DNA of 64,000 nucleotides from an uncultured bacterium (GTDB lineage Bacteria > Bacteroidota > Bacteroidia > Bacteroidales > Bacteroidaceae), in contig CAJMSE010000001.1 in the NCBI GenBank assembly GCA_905216025.1, positions 62,001 through 126,000 of the forward strand. Direction: 5' to 3'. The notes under the pieces were generated by a model. That model worked only from the letters and a program-made list of their open reading frames with translations. It did not search any database and was not told the DNA's origin. Positions 40,920-49,803 of the stretch are shown here, one piece after another; within the stretch, counting starts at the first letter, position 1; the number at the start of each line of letters is the position of its first letter. The translations under genes and the position numbers were made by a program.

Positions 40920-42764
40920 TTATTCCACCGTGACTGACTTTGCCAGATTCCTCGGCTGATCCACGTTCTTGCCCTTGCACACGGCTATATGATAGGCAAG
41001 CAGCTGTAGCGGTATCGTCGCAATCAGCGGTTCGAGACACTCTATCGTGTCGGGAAGCTCTATCACCTCGTCGGCGATGCGGCTTATCGTGTCGTCACCC
41101 TCGGTGACGATGGCTATCACCTTACCCTTGCGTGCCTTCACTTCCTGTATGTTGCTGAGCACTTTCTCATACATGGCGTTGTGCGTCGCGATGACCACGA
41201 CGGGCATGTCGGAGTCTATCAGGGCTATCGGTCCGTGCTTCATCTCGGCGGCAGGATAGCCCTCGGCATGTATGTAGCTTATCTCTTTCAGCTTCAGCGC
41301 TCCCTCGAGAGCCACCGGATAGCTGTAGCCGCGGCCTAAGTAGAGGAAGTTGCGCGCGTATGTGAACATGCGGCTGAGGTCGGCGATGCGGTTGTTCTGC
41401 TTCAGCACGACACCCATCTTCTCCGGTATCGCGTGCAGTTCCTTGACGATGCCGAGATATTCCGTATTGCTGATAGTGCCCTTCTCCTTGGCCAGTGCGA
41501 GGGCAAGCATGGTGAGCACGGTGACCTGACCGGTGAAAGCCTTGGTCGAAGCCACTCCTATCTCCGGGCCGACGTGGATGTATGAGCCGGTGTCGGTGGC
41601 TCTCGGTATGCTCGAACCGATGGCGTTGCAGATGCCGTAGATAAAGGCTCCGTTCTCCTTGGCCAGCTTGACGGCGGCCAGCGTGTCGGCCGTCTCGCCG
41701 CTCTGCGATATTGCGATGACAACATCGTTCGGCGTTATCACCGGGTTGCGGTATCTGAACTCCGAGGCATACTCCACCTCCACCGGTATGCGGCAGAAGC
41801 TCTCTATCATCTGCTTGCCGATAAGGCCGGCATGCCACGACGTTCCGCAGGCCACGATGATGAACCGCTTGGCCTCGAGAAGCTGCTTCTTATAGTCGAT
41901 GACGGCACTCAGCACTACGTTGTCCGTGTCCACGTTGACGCGTCCGCGCATGCAGTTGGTCAGGCACTCGGGCTGCTCGAAAATCTCCTTGAGCATGAAG
42001 TGCGGATATCCGCCTTTCTCGAGCTGTCCCAGATTGATGTCTACCGTCTGTATCTCGGGGTTGAGACGGCGGTTCAGTATGTTGACCACCTTAATGTCCT
42101 CGCCCCGCTTCAGCACGGCGATGTTTCCGTCTTCAAGATATACCACCTTGTCGGTATACTCCACGATGGGGCTGGCGTCCGACGCGAGATAGAACTCGTC
42201 CTTGCCTATTCCCACCACGAGCGGGCTCTGCTTGCGGGCTGCGATGACCTGCCCCGGGATTCGCCTGTCGAGCAGGGCGATGGCGTATGCACCGATCACC
42301 TCGTGCAGGGCCAGCTGCACGGCCGTCAGCAGGTCGAGCCCCTTGCGCTGCTGGATATACTCTATCAGCTGCACGAGCACCTCCGTATCGGTATCCGAGC
42401 GGAAAGTGACGCCCTTGGCGATGAGCTTGCTCTTCAGGTCGGCATAGTTCTCGATGATACCATTATGTATTATGGCAAGGTTCTGCGACTGGGAGTAGTG
42501 CGGATGGGCATTCGTCACGGAAGGCTCTCCGTGGGTTGCCCACCGCGTATGGGCTATTCCTATCGTACCGGAGGTGTTCTTGTCCTCACAGTAGGTCACG
42601 AGGTCGTCGACCTTACCCTTTGCCTTGTATACGTTAAGGCCGCCGTCGCTGTTTATCAATGCCACCCCGGCACTGTCGTAGCCGCGGTATTCCAGGCGCC
42701 TGAGTCCCTTGATGAGAATCGGGAAGGCGTCCTTATCTCCTATATATCCAACTATTCCGCACAT
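40920..42764 (-). CDS. glmS: Glutamine--fructose-6-phosphate aminotransferase (isomerizing)
   Basis: 614 residues, normal length. Cys2 (MCGIVGYIG) is the nucleophile. HTRWATHGEPS and NAHPHYS are in the glutaminase domain. Two SIS isomerase domains follow (ISQSGETADTLAA, GRGYSYPVALEGALKLKE), ending PRNLAKSVTVE. It makes glucosamine-6-phosphate, the entry to UDP-GlcNAc for wall and capsule. No ribozyme-like leader is evident: the start lies 31 bases after a terminator. Confidence 0.97.
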   Translation of the reverse strand: MCGIVGYIGDKDAFPILIKGLRRLEYRGYDSAGVALINSDGGLNVYKAKGKVDDLVTYCEDKNTSGTIGIAHTRWATHGEPSVTNAHPHYSQSQNLAIIHNGIIENYADLKSKLIAKGVTFRSDTDTEVLVQLIEYIQQRKGLDLLTAVQLALHEVIGAYAIALLDRRIPGQVIAARKQSPLVVGIGKDEFYLASDASPIVEYTDKVVYLEDGNIAVLKRGEDIKVVNILNRRLNPEIQTVDINLGQLEKGGYPHFMLKEIFEQPECLTNCMRGRVNVDTDNVVLSAVIDYKKQLLEAKRFIIVACGTSWHAGLIGKQMIESFCRIPVEVEYASEFRYRNPVITPNDVVIAISQSGETADTLAAVKLAKENGAFIYGICNAIGSSIPRATDTGSYIHVGPEIGVASTKAFTGQVTVLTMLALALAKEKGTISNTEYLGIVKELHAIPEKMGVVLKQNNRIADLSRMFTYARNFLYLGRGYSYPVALEGALKLKEISYIHAEGYPAAEMKHGPIALIDSDMPVVVIATHNAMYEKVLSNIQEVKARKGKVIAIVTEGDDTISRIADEVIELPDTIECLEPLIATIPLQLLAYHIAVCKGKNVDQPRNLAKSVTVE

Positions 42765-42794
42765 TCGTATTTATGATTGTTTATCCGTATATCT

Positions 42795-42838
42795 AAAAAA
42801 GAAGAATGAAATAAATGTTACCATTCTTTTCATTCTTC
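42795..42838 (-). terminator. Intrinsic terminator between the exporter gene and glmS
   Basis: On the minus strand GAAGAATGAAA pairs with TTTCATTCTTC (42801-42838) and is followed by TTTTTT (42800-42795). It ends the exporter transcript just before glmS. Confidence 0.8.
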
Positions 42839-42847
42839 CTACGTATT

Positions 42848-43654
42848 TTAATTAAGTATGTTGTATAATAAAGAGGTGAGCGAGATGAGTATCGACGTTG
42901 CCGAGAACCATAACGTCGTCATGCTGCCGACGCTTGAGTTCTGCGCCTTTACCTTGTTTGGCTCCACATATACTATATCGTTCTGTTGCAGATAGTAATA
43001 TGGAGAGTTGATGATGTTCGCATCGGTAAGGTCGAGCACGTGCATCGTCTTCTCGCCGGTGGCATCCTCGCGTATCAGCTTCACGTTGGTCCTGACACCA
43101 TATATGGTAAGGTCGCCCGCGAGAGCCAACGCCTCAAGGATGTTTATCTTCTCGTTGCCCACGGTATACATACCCTGCCGGTTCACTTCGCCAAGCACCG
43201 AAATCTTATAGTTGGTCATGCGTACCGTCACGATGGGGTTTTCCTGCTCGTTCATGTAGGGCTTTATCTTGTCCTGTATGAGTTTTTCAGCCTCAGACTT
43301 CGTCAATCCGCCGAGATGGATGCTGCCCACTTTCGGGAAGTCGATGTTTCCGTCGTTATCCACGAGATAGCTCTGGAGCAGAGCCTGGGAGTATGACGAG
43401 CGCTGGCCCTGGGTAAGCGGGGTCGGCACGGTCATGTTGAAAGGCACCGCCGCATCGGCATCCGTGGCGCTCACCGTTATCGTCAGCACATCCTTTGGCA
43501 TGATGCGGGCATCATACAGGTATTTGGAAGCATCGAGGTTAACGCTTGAACTGTTTTGGAAATAAGCGACATCTTTCGTGCTGGAGCAACCGCTCAGCAA
43601 TATGATGGCGGCAGAGAGGATTGCCGGCAAAATGAGTTTTCTCTTTATTGTCAT
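42848..43654 (-). CDS. Outer-membrane polysaccharide export lipoprotein (Wza/BexD type)
   Basis: 268 residues. A lipobox (IILLSGCSS, Cys23) anchors it in the outer membrane. The poly-export domain (DARIMPKDVLTITVSATD, NIDFPKVGSIHLGGLTKSEA) and an SLBB domain (ISVLGEVNRQGMYTVG) follow. A C-terminal hydrophobic stretch (LWFSATSILISLTSLLYNIL) fits the membrane-crossing helix. It exports capsule polysaccharide. No Wzc-type kinase partner is beside it; the capsule cluster lies 5 kb to the right. Confidence 0.92.
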   Translation of the reverse strand: MTIKRKLILPAILSAAIILLSGCSSTKDVAYFQNSSSVNLDASKYLYDARIMPKDVLTITVSATDADAAVPFNMTVPTPLTQGQRSSYSQALLQSYLVDNDGNIDFPKVGSIHLGGLTKSEAEKLIQDKIKPYMNEQENPIVTVRMTNYKISVLGEVNRQGMYTVGNEKINILEALALAGDLTIYGVRTNVKLIREDATGEKTMHVLDLTDANIINSPYYYLQQNDIVYVEPNKVKAQNSSVGSMTTLWFSATSILISLTSLLYNILN

Positions 43655-43680
43655 GTCCGTTTAAATCTTTTAATATTTTG

Positions 43681-43688
43681 CAAAAGTA
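43681..43688 (-). promoter_or_regulatory. -7 promoter element for the exporter gene
   Basis: The minus strand reads TACTTTTG, 27 bases before the start at 43654. Confidence 0.6.
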
Positions 43689-43871
43689 CATCTAATTTCC
43701 CAATTGAGCAAAGAAAAGAGCGGAAAAGTGTTGCAAGATAGAAGCAATGATGATTATGTCATGCCGCCATAGAAATGCAACGAGGCCCTCACGATGGACC
43801 AACGGGGCCCTTCTGATAGTGTAACGGGGTGCTTTTGATGACGCCATTAGTTGCATTTCAATATGTAGCGG

Positions 43872-43915
43872 TTGCTTTCAAAAGTGTTTGTGCCCGCTAT
43901 CAAAAGTGTTTTTGA
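43872..43915 (-). repeat. Dispersed 44-base intergenic repeat, copy 2
   Basis: The reverse complement matches 23339-23382 at 41 of 44 positions. It has the words CACTTTTGATAGC and CTTTTGAAAGCAA. Confidence 0.8.
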
Positions 43916-43978
43916 GAACTAAGCTAAAAGTTTGTGACAGCCGTCAGAAATGGATGTACAGGCATATCTGGATAAAAC

Positions 43979-44006
43979 GAAAAAGAGGATGCCCTGAGGC
44001 ATCCTC
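43979..44006 (-). terminator. Intrinsic terminator after uxaC
   Basis: GAGGATGCC (43985-43993) pairs with GGCATCCTC (43998-44006) around CTGA. On the minus strand TTTTTCG follows. Confidence 0.8.
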
Positions 44007-44032
44007 CCACCTGATTAAAGATGATTGTGTTC

Positions 44033-45433
44033 TCAATAGAACTTGAAATAGTTTCTTGCATTGTTGTACGAGATATCCTCGACCATGCGGCTAAGTATCT
44101 CGTGGTCGTTGGGCAGCAGACCCTTCTCCACATCGTTTCCGAGGATATTGCAGAGCAAGCGGCGGAAATACTCATGACGCGGGTAGCTCAGGAACGAGCG
44201 TGAGTCGGTGAGCATGCCGACGAAGCGGCTGAGCAGACCGAGAACGGAGAGAGCGTTCATCTGGCGGGTCATGCCGTCAAGCTGATCGTTGAACCACCAG
44301 CCGGAACCGAACTGTATCTTGCCGGGGCAGCCGCCCTGGAAGTTGCCGAGCATGGTTGCGATGACCTCGTTGGCGCAGGGATTCAGAGTGTAGAGGATGG
44401 TGCGCGTCAGCTTGCCCTCCATGTTGAGCTCGTTGAGGAACTTGCTCATGGCCTTGGCTGTGGTGAACTCTCCGATAGAGTCGAAGCCCGTATCGGGACC
44501 GAGCTGATTGTACATGGCTGTGTTGTTGTCGCGGATAGCGCCGTAGTGGAACTGCTGTGTCCAGTCTGCCTCGGCATCCATTATGGCCATCTCCTTCAGG
44601 AAGCAGTGCTTATACTGGCGTGTCTCATATACCGTAAGCTCCTTGCCGCTCATGGCTTTGGCAAAGATGTCCTCAATTTGGGCGTCGGTGTAGGGCTCGT
44701 CGTAGAACTCCTCAATACCGTGATCAGACAGGCGGCAGCCGTTCTCAGTGAAGAAGTCGTGACGCTTCTGCAGGGCGTCAAGCATATCCTTGAACGTTGT
44801 GATGGTCACTCCGGCAACCTCGCCCAGCTGGTTTACGTATGCCGGGAACTCCGGCTTCTCGATGTTCATGGCTTTGTCGGGACGCCATGCCGGTATCATC
44901 TTTATCTCAAAGCCGTCCTCGCGTGTCTGCTTGTGGTAGCGCAGGTCGTCAACAGGATCGTCGGTAGTGCACACGCACTCAACATTATAGTGGCGCATGA
45001 GTCCGCGGGCTGAGAACTCGGGCTGCTTCAGCTTCTCGTTGCACTCGTCGAATATCTCGCGTGCGGTCTTCGGGCTCAGCTGTTTCTCAATGCCGAAGGC
45101 TGTCTTAAGCTCAAGGTGAGTCCAGTGGTAAAGCGGGTTGCGGAATGTATAGGGAACGGTCTCGGCCCACTTCTCAAACTTCTCCCAGTCGCTTGTGTCC
45201 TTGCCGGTGCAGAAGCGCTCGTCCACACCATTGGTGCGCATGGCACGCCACTTGTAGTGGTCGCCGCCGAGCCAAAGCTCCGTAATGCTCTTGAATTTAT
45301 GGTCGTTGGCCACCATCTCGGGGATAAGATGGCAATGGTAATCGATAATCGGCATCTTGGCCGCATGATTGTGGAACAGCTCCTGAGCCACCTCGGTGTC
45401 GAGCAGGAAGTTCGCATCGTTAAATTGTTTCAT
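44033..45433 (-). CDS. uxaC: Uronate (glucuronate/galacturonate) isomerase
   Basis: 466 residues, normal length. It converts glucuronate to fructuronate and galacturonate to tagaturonate, the first step of hexuronate use. Motifs include the metal site IIDYHCHLIPE, TDDPVDDLRYH, and a C-terminal GMLTDSRSFLSYPRHEYFRR. No other uronate genes are near. Promoter at 45507-45514 and terminator at 43979-44006 make it a single-gene unit. Confidence 0.95.
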   Translation of the reverse strand: MKQFNDANFLLDTEVAQELFHNHAAKMPIIDYHCHLIPEMVANDHKFKSITELWLGGDHYKWRAMRTNGVDERFCTGKDTSDWEKFEKWAETVPYTFRNPLYHWTHLELKTAFGIEKQLSPKTAREIFDECNEKLKQPEFSARGLMRHYNVECVCTTDDPVDDLRYHKQTREDGFEIKMIPAWRPDKAMNIEKPEFPAYVNQLGEVAGVTITTFKDMLDALQKRHDFFTENGCRLSDHGIEEFYDEPYTDAQIEDIFAKAMSGKELTVYETRQYKHCFLKEMAIMDAEADWTQQFHYGAIRDNNTAMYNQLGPDTGFDSIGEFTTAKAMSKFLNELNMEGKLTRTILYTLNPCANEVIATMLGNFQGGCPGKIQFGSGWWFNDQLDGMTRQMNALSVLGLLSRFVGMLTDSRSFLSYPRHEYFRRLLCNILGNDVEKGLLPNDHEILSRMVEDISYNNARNYFKFY

Positions 45434-45506
45434 GTTAGGTTTTATTTGTTAATTATATTAGCAGTCAAGTATCGGCGTATTACACGCAATACATTTGTTA
45501 TCACCG

Positions 45507-45514
45507 CAAAAGTA
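45507..45514 (-). promoter_or_regulatory. -7 promoter element for uxaC
   Basis: The minus strand reads TACTTTTG, 73 bases before the start at 45433. Confidence 0.55.
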
Positions 45515-45547
45515 ACAAATTAATTCCGTATTCTCGAAAAGTTTACG

Positions 45548-45555
45548 TATTTTTG
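45548..45555 (+). promoter_or_regulatory. -7 promoter element for ansA
   Basis: TATTTTTG followed by CAA, only 19 bases before the ATG at 45575. Confidence 0.5.
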
Positions 45556-45574
45556 CAAAAAATTTACGTAAACG

Positions 45575-46609
45575 ATGACGTACGATAATCAGGTCTTACT
45601 AATATACACCGGAGGAACCATCGGAATGAACCGGAATCCCTCCACAGGAGCACTCGAGCCGTTCAATTTCGAGCACCTATTAAATAATGTACCGGAACTC
45701 GCACAGTTCTCGACACATATATCGACAATACAGTTCAACCCGCCGATAGACAGCAGCGACATGTCGCCGGCACTATGGACGGAGCTGACGCACATCATCG
45801 CGGACAATTACGACAAGTACGACGGATTCGTCATCCTGCACGGGACAGACACCATGGCCTACACGGCATCGGCACTGAGCTACATGCTGGAGAACCTGAC
45901 AAAACCGGTGATACTCACCGGAAGCCAGCTGCCCATCGGACAGCTGCGCACCGACGGCAAGGAAAACCTGATCACGAGCATCGAGATTGCTGCGGCAAAA
46001 CATCCCGACGGCACGGCAATGGTGCCGGAGGTGGGCATCTACTTCAACGGGCATCTGCTACGCGGAAACCGCACGACCAAGCAGAGCGCCGACGAGTTCG
46101 ACGCGTTCGAGAGTTTCAACTACCCGCACCTCGTGGAAGCCGGAGTGAACATAAGCTACCATGAGGGCCGGATGCTTAAACCGGACCTCACTAAAAGCAT
46201 GACACCGCACTTCCGGCTCGACAACAACGTCATCGTATTCACCCTGTTCCCCGGTATACGGGAAGACCTCGTGCGGCACATCATCGCCACCCCCAACCTG
46301 CGCTCCATCGTCATGAGGACATACGGTAGCGGCAACGCTCCGCAGAAGCCATGGCTGCTAAGGGCGCTGAAAGAGGCGACTAACCACGGAAAGATTATAA
46401 TCAACATAAGCCAGTGCATGGCCGGAAAGGTGGAGATGGACCGGTACGACACCGGATACCAGCTCAAATCGGCAGGAATAATAAGCGGATACGACAGCAC
46501 GGTGGAAAGCGCGGTGACAAAGCTCATGTATCTTCAGGCAACATACGACGACACCGACACCATCAGGGAATATATGTCAAAAAGCATCAGGGGAGAGATT
46601 TCTTGTTGA
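45575..46609 (+). CDS. ansA: Type I (cytoplasmic) L-asparaginase
   Basis: 344 residues. It hydrolyses asparagine to aspartate and ammonia. The first catalytic Thr is in YTGGTIGMNR (residue 15) and the second in VILHGTDTMAYTASAL. GNRTTKQSADEFDAF is typical of the type I branch. No signal peptide, so it is cytoplasmic. Confidence 0.93.
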   Translation: MTYDNQVLLIYTGGTIGMNRNPSTGALEPFNFEHLLNNVPELAQFSTHISTIQFNPPIDSSDMSPALWTELTHIIADNYDKYDGFVILHGTDTMAYTASALSYMLENLTKPVILTGSQLPIGQLRTDGKENLITSIEIAAAKHPDGTAMVPEVGIYFNGHLLRGNRTTKQSADEFDAFESFNYPHLVEAGVNISYHEGRMLKPDLTKSMTPHFRLDNNVIVFTLFPGIREDLVRHIIATPNLRSIVMRTYGSGNAPQKPWLLRALKEATNHGKIIINISQCMAGKVEMDRYDTGYQLKSAGIISGYDSTVESAVTKLMYLQATYDDTDTIREYMSKSIRGEISC

Positions 46610-46680
46610 AACAATATGAAAATTCATTTAAAGAAGAATAAAAGAACGAAGGAAAACATATCTGTTAAATTATAACTTAC

Positions 46681-46688
46681 TATATTTG
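46681..46688 (+). promoter_or_regulatory. -7 promoter element for rubrerythrin
   Basis: TATATTTG followed by CATC, 32 bases before the ATG at 46721. Confidence 0.6.
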
Positions 46689-46720
46689 CATCAGATATTC
46701 ACTTTAAAAAGAACTCAGAT

Positions 46721-47263
46721 ATGAAAGATTTGAAAGGAACAAAAACAGAAAAGAACCTGCTTGAGGCATTCGCAGGTGAGTCTATGGCACGCAACAAGTA
46801 TACTTACTTTGCATCAAAGGCCAAGAAAGACGGATACGTACAGATTGCTGCTATATTCGAGGAGACGGCAGCAAACGAGAAGGAGCATGCAAAGCTTTGG
46901 TACAAATACCTCAACGGCGGCTCCGTAAAAGATACCGAGCACAACCTCGAAGATGCCGCCAACGGCGAGAACTACGAGTGGACCGACATGTATGAGCGCA
47001 TGGCACAGGAAGCTCGCGAAGAAGGCTTCGACGAGATTGCAGACAGGTTTGAGAAAGTTGCCGGAGTGGAAAAGAAGCACGAGGAGCGTTACCGCAAGCT
47101 CCTGAAGAACGTGAAGGAAAAGAAAGTGTTTTCAAAAGACGGAGACGCGATATGGCAGTGCATCAACTGCGGCCACATCGTAATAGGAAAAAGCGCACCC
47201 GAGAAATGCCCCGTATGCGACCACGCACAGGCATACTTCCAGGTGAAGCCGGAGAATTATTAA
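46721..47263 (+). CDS. rbr: Rubrerythrin
   Basis: 180 residues. The N-terminal four-helix diiron domain has [33 protein letters not shown] and [14 protein letters not shown], giving the Glu/His ligands. The C-terminal rubredoxin-like domain has two CxxC pairs ([16 protein letters not shown]). It reduces hydrogen peroxide in anaerobes. Monocistronic, with terminator at 47284. Confidence 0.95.
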   Translation: MKDLKGTKTEKNLLEAFAGESMARNKYTYFASKAKKDGYVQIAAIFEETAANEKEHAKLWYKYLNGGSVKDTEHNLEDAANGENYEWTDMYERMAQEAREEGFDEIADRFEKVAGVEKKHEERYRKLLKNVKEKKVFSKDGDAIWQCINCGHIVIGKSAPEKCPVCDHAQAYFQVKPENY

Positions 47264-47283
47264 TCATACTATCCAAAACAGAG

Positions 47284-47322
47284 AACGGGGGCAGGCCAAT
47301 CGCGGTCTGTCCCCGTTTATTT
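47284..47322 (+). terminator. Intrinsic terminator after rubrerythrin
   Basis: AACGGGGGCAG (47284-47294) pairs with CTGTCCCCGTT (47307-47317, one mismatch), followed by TATTTTAT. Confidence 0.75.
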
Positions 47323-47365
47323 TATCAAGCAGGACCAATCTATCCCCTATTGCAAATAAAACTTA

Positions 47366-47659
47366 TCAACGCCGTGTCTTTCCGAACAAATCAGAATGAG
47401 TACCGGTAGAAAGCATGAGAAGAGTCAGTTCATTATCATTCTGCTCCCAAGTCAGAAGCCAGTCTGAAGTGATGTGTGCTTCCCATTCGCCGACATGATT
47501 GCCACTCAGAATGTGCGGATGGTATTCTGCAGGCAGAGCACCGGTATCAATAAGAATGTCAAGCGCCTTTGCCAACTTATCCATAGGAAATCCTCTACGT
47601 CGGCATAGTTCTACGTTCTTTTTAAAGCGTTTAGTGACTGCTACATTATATTTCATCAC
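47366..47659 (-). CDS. YafQ-type mRNA interferase toxin (RelE/ParE superfamily)
   Basis: 97 residues: KRFKKNVELCRRRGFPMDKL, EYHPHILSGNHVGEWEAHIT, and the active-site end DWLLTWEQNDNELTLLMLST with GTHSDLF. The His, Asp and Phe positions fit YafQ. It would cut mRNA on ribosomes when not bound by antitoxin. Its ATG overlaps the antitoxin stop (47656-47659). Confidence 0.88.
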   Translation of the reverse strand: MMKYNVAVTKRFKKNVELCRRRGFPMDKLAKALDILIDTGALPAEYHPHILSGNHVGEWEAHITSDWLLTWEQNDNELTLLMLSTGTHSDLFGKTRR

Positions 47660-47880
47660 AATCCCAAATCTCTAAAAAGTTCCTCCTTGCTCGAATATAC
47701 CGTCACCCGTCCTGCCATTGCATCCTCACGTGCCAATTCCATTTCCGTCTTCCGAGGTCTTTTTACGGATATCTTACTTACACCGCGCATCATCTTAATT
47801 GCACGTTTCAAATCTTTGATGACAGAAGCGTCGTCCACTGTCACTATCAGTTGTGAAGACAATGTTGATGTAGTTGCCAT
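47656..47880 (-). CDS. Antitoxin partner of the YafQ-type toxin
   Basis: 74 residues: a short N-terminal beta strand (QLIVTVDDASVIKDLKRAI), a basic stretch (VKRPRKTEME), and a C-terminal tail (VYSSKEELFRDLGL) likely to bind the toxin. No clear RelB/DinJ motif, but operon order and overlap are those of a type II module. Promoter at 47907-47914. Confidence 0.75.
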   Translation of the reverse strand: MATTSTLSSQLIVTVDDASVIKDLKRAIKMMRGVSKISVKRPRKTEMELAREDAMAGRVTVYSSKEELFRDLGL

Positions 47881-47906
47881 AATACTTAATATATTTAATT
47901 CAATGG

Positions 47907-47914
47907 CAAAGATA
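47907..47914 (-). promoter_or_regulatory. -7 promoter element for the toxin-antitoxin pair
   Basis: The minus strand reads TATCTTTG, 27 bases before the antitoxin start. Confidence 0.6.
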
Positions 47915-48043
47915 CGGTATAATGCCGAGATTTCAAAATATTTTGCCTAAATTTGCACCATGACACGCATAAAGCCGTTATTGCTATTGGCACTAAATAC
48001 GACTATCTGGCTGCTGGTATTCATTATCACCAGCCCCATATTG

Positions 48044-48793
48044 TTATGCTTTCTTATCAAAAGGATTTTTATACACTCCAAATAACTGCTTCCCGAAATA
48101 CCAGAAGAACCTGACATCATCTATGAAGTAACGCCTGAACATCCGTTTAGGCTCCATCAGAAAGCGGAAGAACCATTCCATCGCCAACTTCTGAAATATT
48201 TTAGGAGCACGTTTCACGCTACCGGCTTCAAAATCTATCGTAGCCCCGAGCGCCATCCATATATCCACACCCGGCATTTTATCCTTATGGGCATATATCC
48301 ATTTTTCCTGTTTGGGACAACCGACGCCGACAAGCACAACATTTGCACCGCTCCCGTTTATCATCCTGTATATGTCCTCATTTTCCTCCCGCTTGTTCTC
48401 AAAACCATACGACGGAGAATAAGCGCCGACAACCATCCTGCGCCCCACCCTCCGGTTTATGTTCTCCATGGCCTTCACCGCCACTCCATCCATAGCCCCG
48501 AGAAGAAAAATCCTGCAATCCTCATCATCCTTATGATATTCATAAAACGATGTGAAGAAACTGCTGCCGGGGACAGCTTCTTTCAGAGGATGTTTCAGCA
48601 GCTGGGATAAAAGATAAAGTATCTTGCTGTCACACACAACCCACTCTGCCCTTTTCACAATCTCATAAAACTCACGGTCGCTTTGCAGTTTTATCAATTG
48701 GTCGACATTGGGAGTTATAAGAACACCCTGTCTCAACTGCTGAAGCAACTCTTTACTCGTAACATCCCGTATGTCAATATTAAGAATTCTCAT
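48044..48793 (-). CDS. WecG/TagA/CpsF-family glycosyltransferase
   Basis: 249 residues of GT26: LITPNVDQLIKLQSD, VVCDSKILYLLSQLL, IFLLGAMDGVAVKAMENINR, VLVGVGCPKQEKWI and ALGATIDFEAGSVKRAP. It adds a ManNAcA- or ManNAc-type sugar to lipid-linked intermediates. It is the last gene of the capsule run. Its ATG overlaps the stop of the acyltransferase before it. Confidence 0.92.
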   Translation of the reverse strand: MRILNIDIRDVTSKELLQQLRQGVLITPNVDQLIKLQSDREFYEIVKRAEWVVCDSKILYLLSQLLKHPLKEAVPGSSFFTSFYEYHKDDEDCRIFLLGAMDGVAVKAMENINRRVGRRMVVGAYSPSYGFENKREENEDIYRMINGSGANVVLVGVGCPKQEKWIYAHKDKMPGVDIWMALGATIDFEAGSVKRAPKIFQKLAMEWFFRFLMEPKRMFRRYFIDDVRFFWYFGKQLFGVYKNPFDKKA

Positions 48794-49803
48794 CTTTTAT
48801 CTTTATCACCTGATTTGATTAATGCTTCTGCAACATACGACACCAATCGGTTGAAGCCAAACGCTGCACCATAAGAAAGGAACAGGCATACAGCCAATAC
48901 CATCCAAACCGGCATCAAGCCATCCATGAAATGATGAACTATCAGAAAAACAAGACAATGAACCAGATACCATTCATATCCAATCTTACTCGTATATTCA
49001 AAAAAACTATTTATACACTTGATATCGAGCTTATATATAAGTATCGACAAAGAACCATATCCCAATAAGGAAGGGACATCATTGTAAAGTGTCCAAAAGC
49101 CACCGCCCCATCCCATAACTGCCGTGAGTCCCATTCCGACTATTACACCGACAATCAAATAACAAGTTTTAAACCTGAGCATCGTTTCATCCTCACTACA
49201 CCCTGAAGATTTTACCTTATCAGCTATCCACATACCAAAAACAAACTCCCATAGGTATTGCAAGAAGAAACTGCCCCATGGCCTGTACTCCTCATATCCG
49301 AGCCATCCGACCACAGACGCCCATGAAAGACTTATCAATAGCGCAAGCAAATACCCCCCCCGAATACGTATCAGCCTTATTATCAGCGGGAAACAGATAT
49401 AAAGCTGAATAATGGTTGATAAGAACCAGAAAGGATAGCATATACTTACATCCAACTCATTGTCAAACATTTTATATAGAAAGACATGGCTTGCCACCGC
49501 TTTCCAGTCTACAATTCCTGAAGATACACCTCCCCACAATGCGAACAATCCAATCACCGCGACGTATGACATATACACCTTTCCAAACCTCCTCTTCAAA
49601 AAATCCATATATCCCAATGGCTTGTTTAAATACGAAAGGTATAATCCGAAGCCACTGCATAATATGAACACATGCACACCCGCTCCGCCAAGACCGGCTG
49701 CCTTATGCAAGAAACCATCAAGATATCCCTGCACACAATGCATCAATACTATTGTGAATATAGCAAAGCCACGCAAAAAATCTATTAGTTCAAGCCTTTT
49801 CAT
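48790..49803 (-). CDS. Membrane O-acyltransferase (acyltransferase 3 family), with G8 tract
   Basis: 337 residues and about ten membrane helices. The family opening LELIDFLRGFAIFTIVLMH with a catalytic His, and later GAGVHVFILCSGFGLYLSYL, fit acyltransferase 3 (OafA/NodX-like), which moves acetyl groups onto polysaccharide. A run of 8 G in the coding strand (plus 49354-49361) encodes RGG in IRIRGGYLLALL, about 150 codons in. Slippage there would truncate the protein. Confidence 0.88.
   Translation of the reverse strand: MKRLELIDFLRGFAIFTIVLMHCVQGYLDGFLHKAAGLGGAGVHVFILCSGFGLYLSYLNKPLGYMDFLKRRFGKVYMSYVAVIGLFALWGGVSSGIVDWKAVASHVFLYKMFDNELDVSICYPFWFLSTIIQLYICFPLIIRLIRIRGGYLLALLISLSWASVVGWLGYEEYRPWGSFFLQYLWEFVFGMWIADKVKSSGCSEDETMLRFKTCYLIVGVIVGMGLTAVMGWGGGFWTLYNDVPSLLGYGSLSILIYKLDIKCINSFFEYTSKIGYEWYLVHCLVFLIVHHFMDGLMPVWMVLAVCLFLSYGAAFGFNRLVSYVAEALIKSGDKDKR
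49354..49361 (-). repeat. Homopolymer tract of 8 G (coding strand) in an acyltransferase gene
   Basis: CCCCCCCC on the plus strand, in an otherwise AT-rich gene; the present length keeps the frame open. Possible slipped-strand hot spot. Confidence 0.7.

Larger units (their letters stand above)
43655..44032. other. Intergenic region between the exporter gene and uxaC
   Basis: 378 bases without a gene. It contains the exporter promoter (43681-43688), repeated words (TTGCATTTC / GAAATGCAA, near 43772 and 43851), the dispersed repeat copy at 43872-43915, and the uxaC terminator (43979-44006). Confidence 0.6.

Noticed and set aside
42765..42847. glmS ribozyme upstream of glmS
   Set aside because: The gap is short, AT-rich and filled by a terminator hairpin. 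No ribozyme-like core.
47960..48085. 41-codon plus-strand hydrophobic frame with a TAAATTTG just before its ATG
   Set aside because: The -7 element is only 5 bases from the ATG, so the transcript would begin within the frame, and its end overlaps the WecG-type gene. Possible but too weak.
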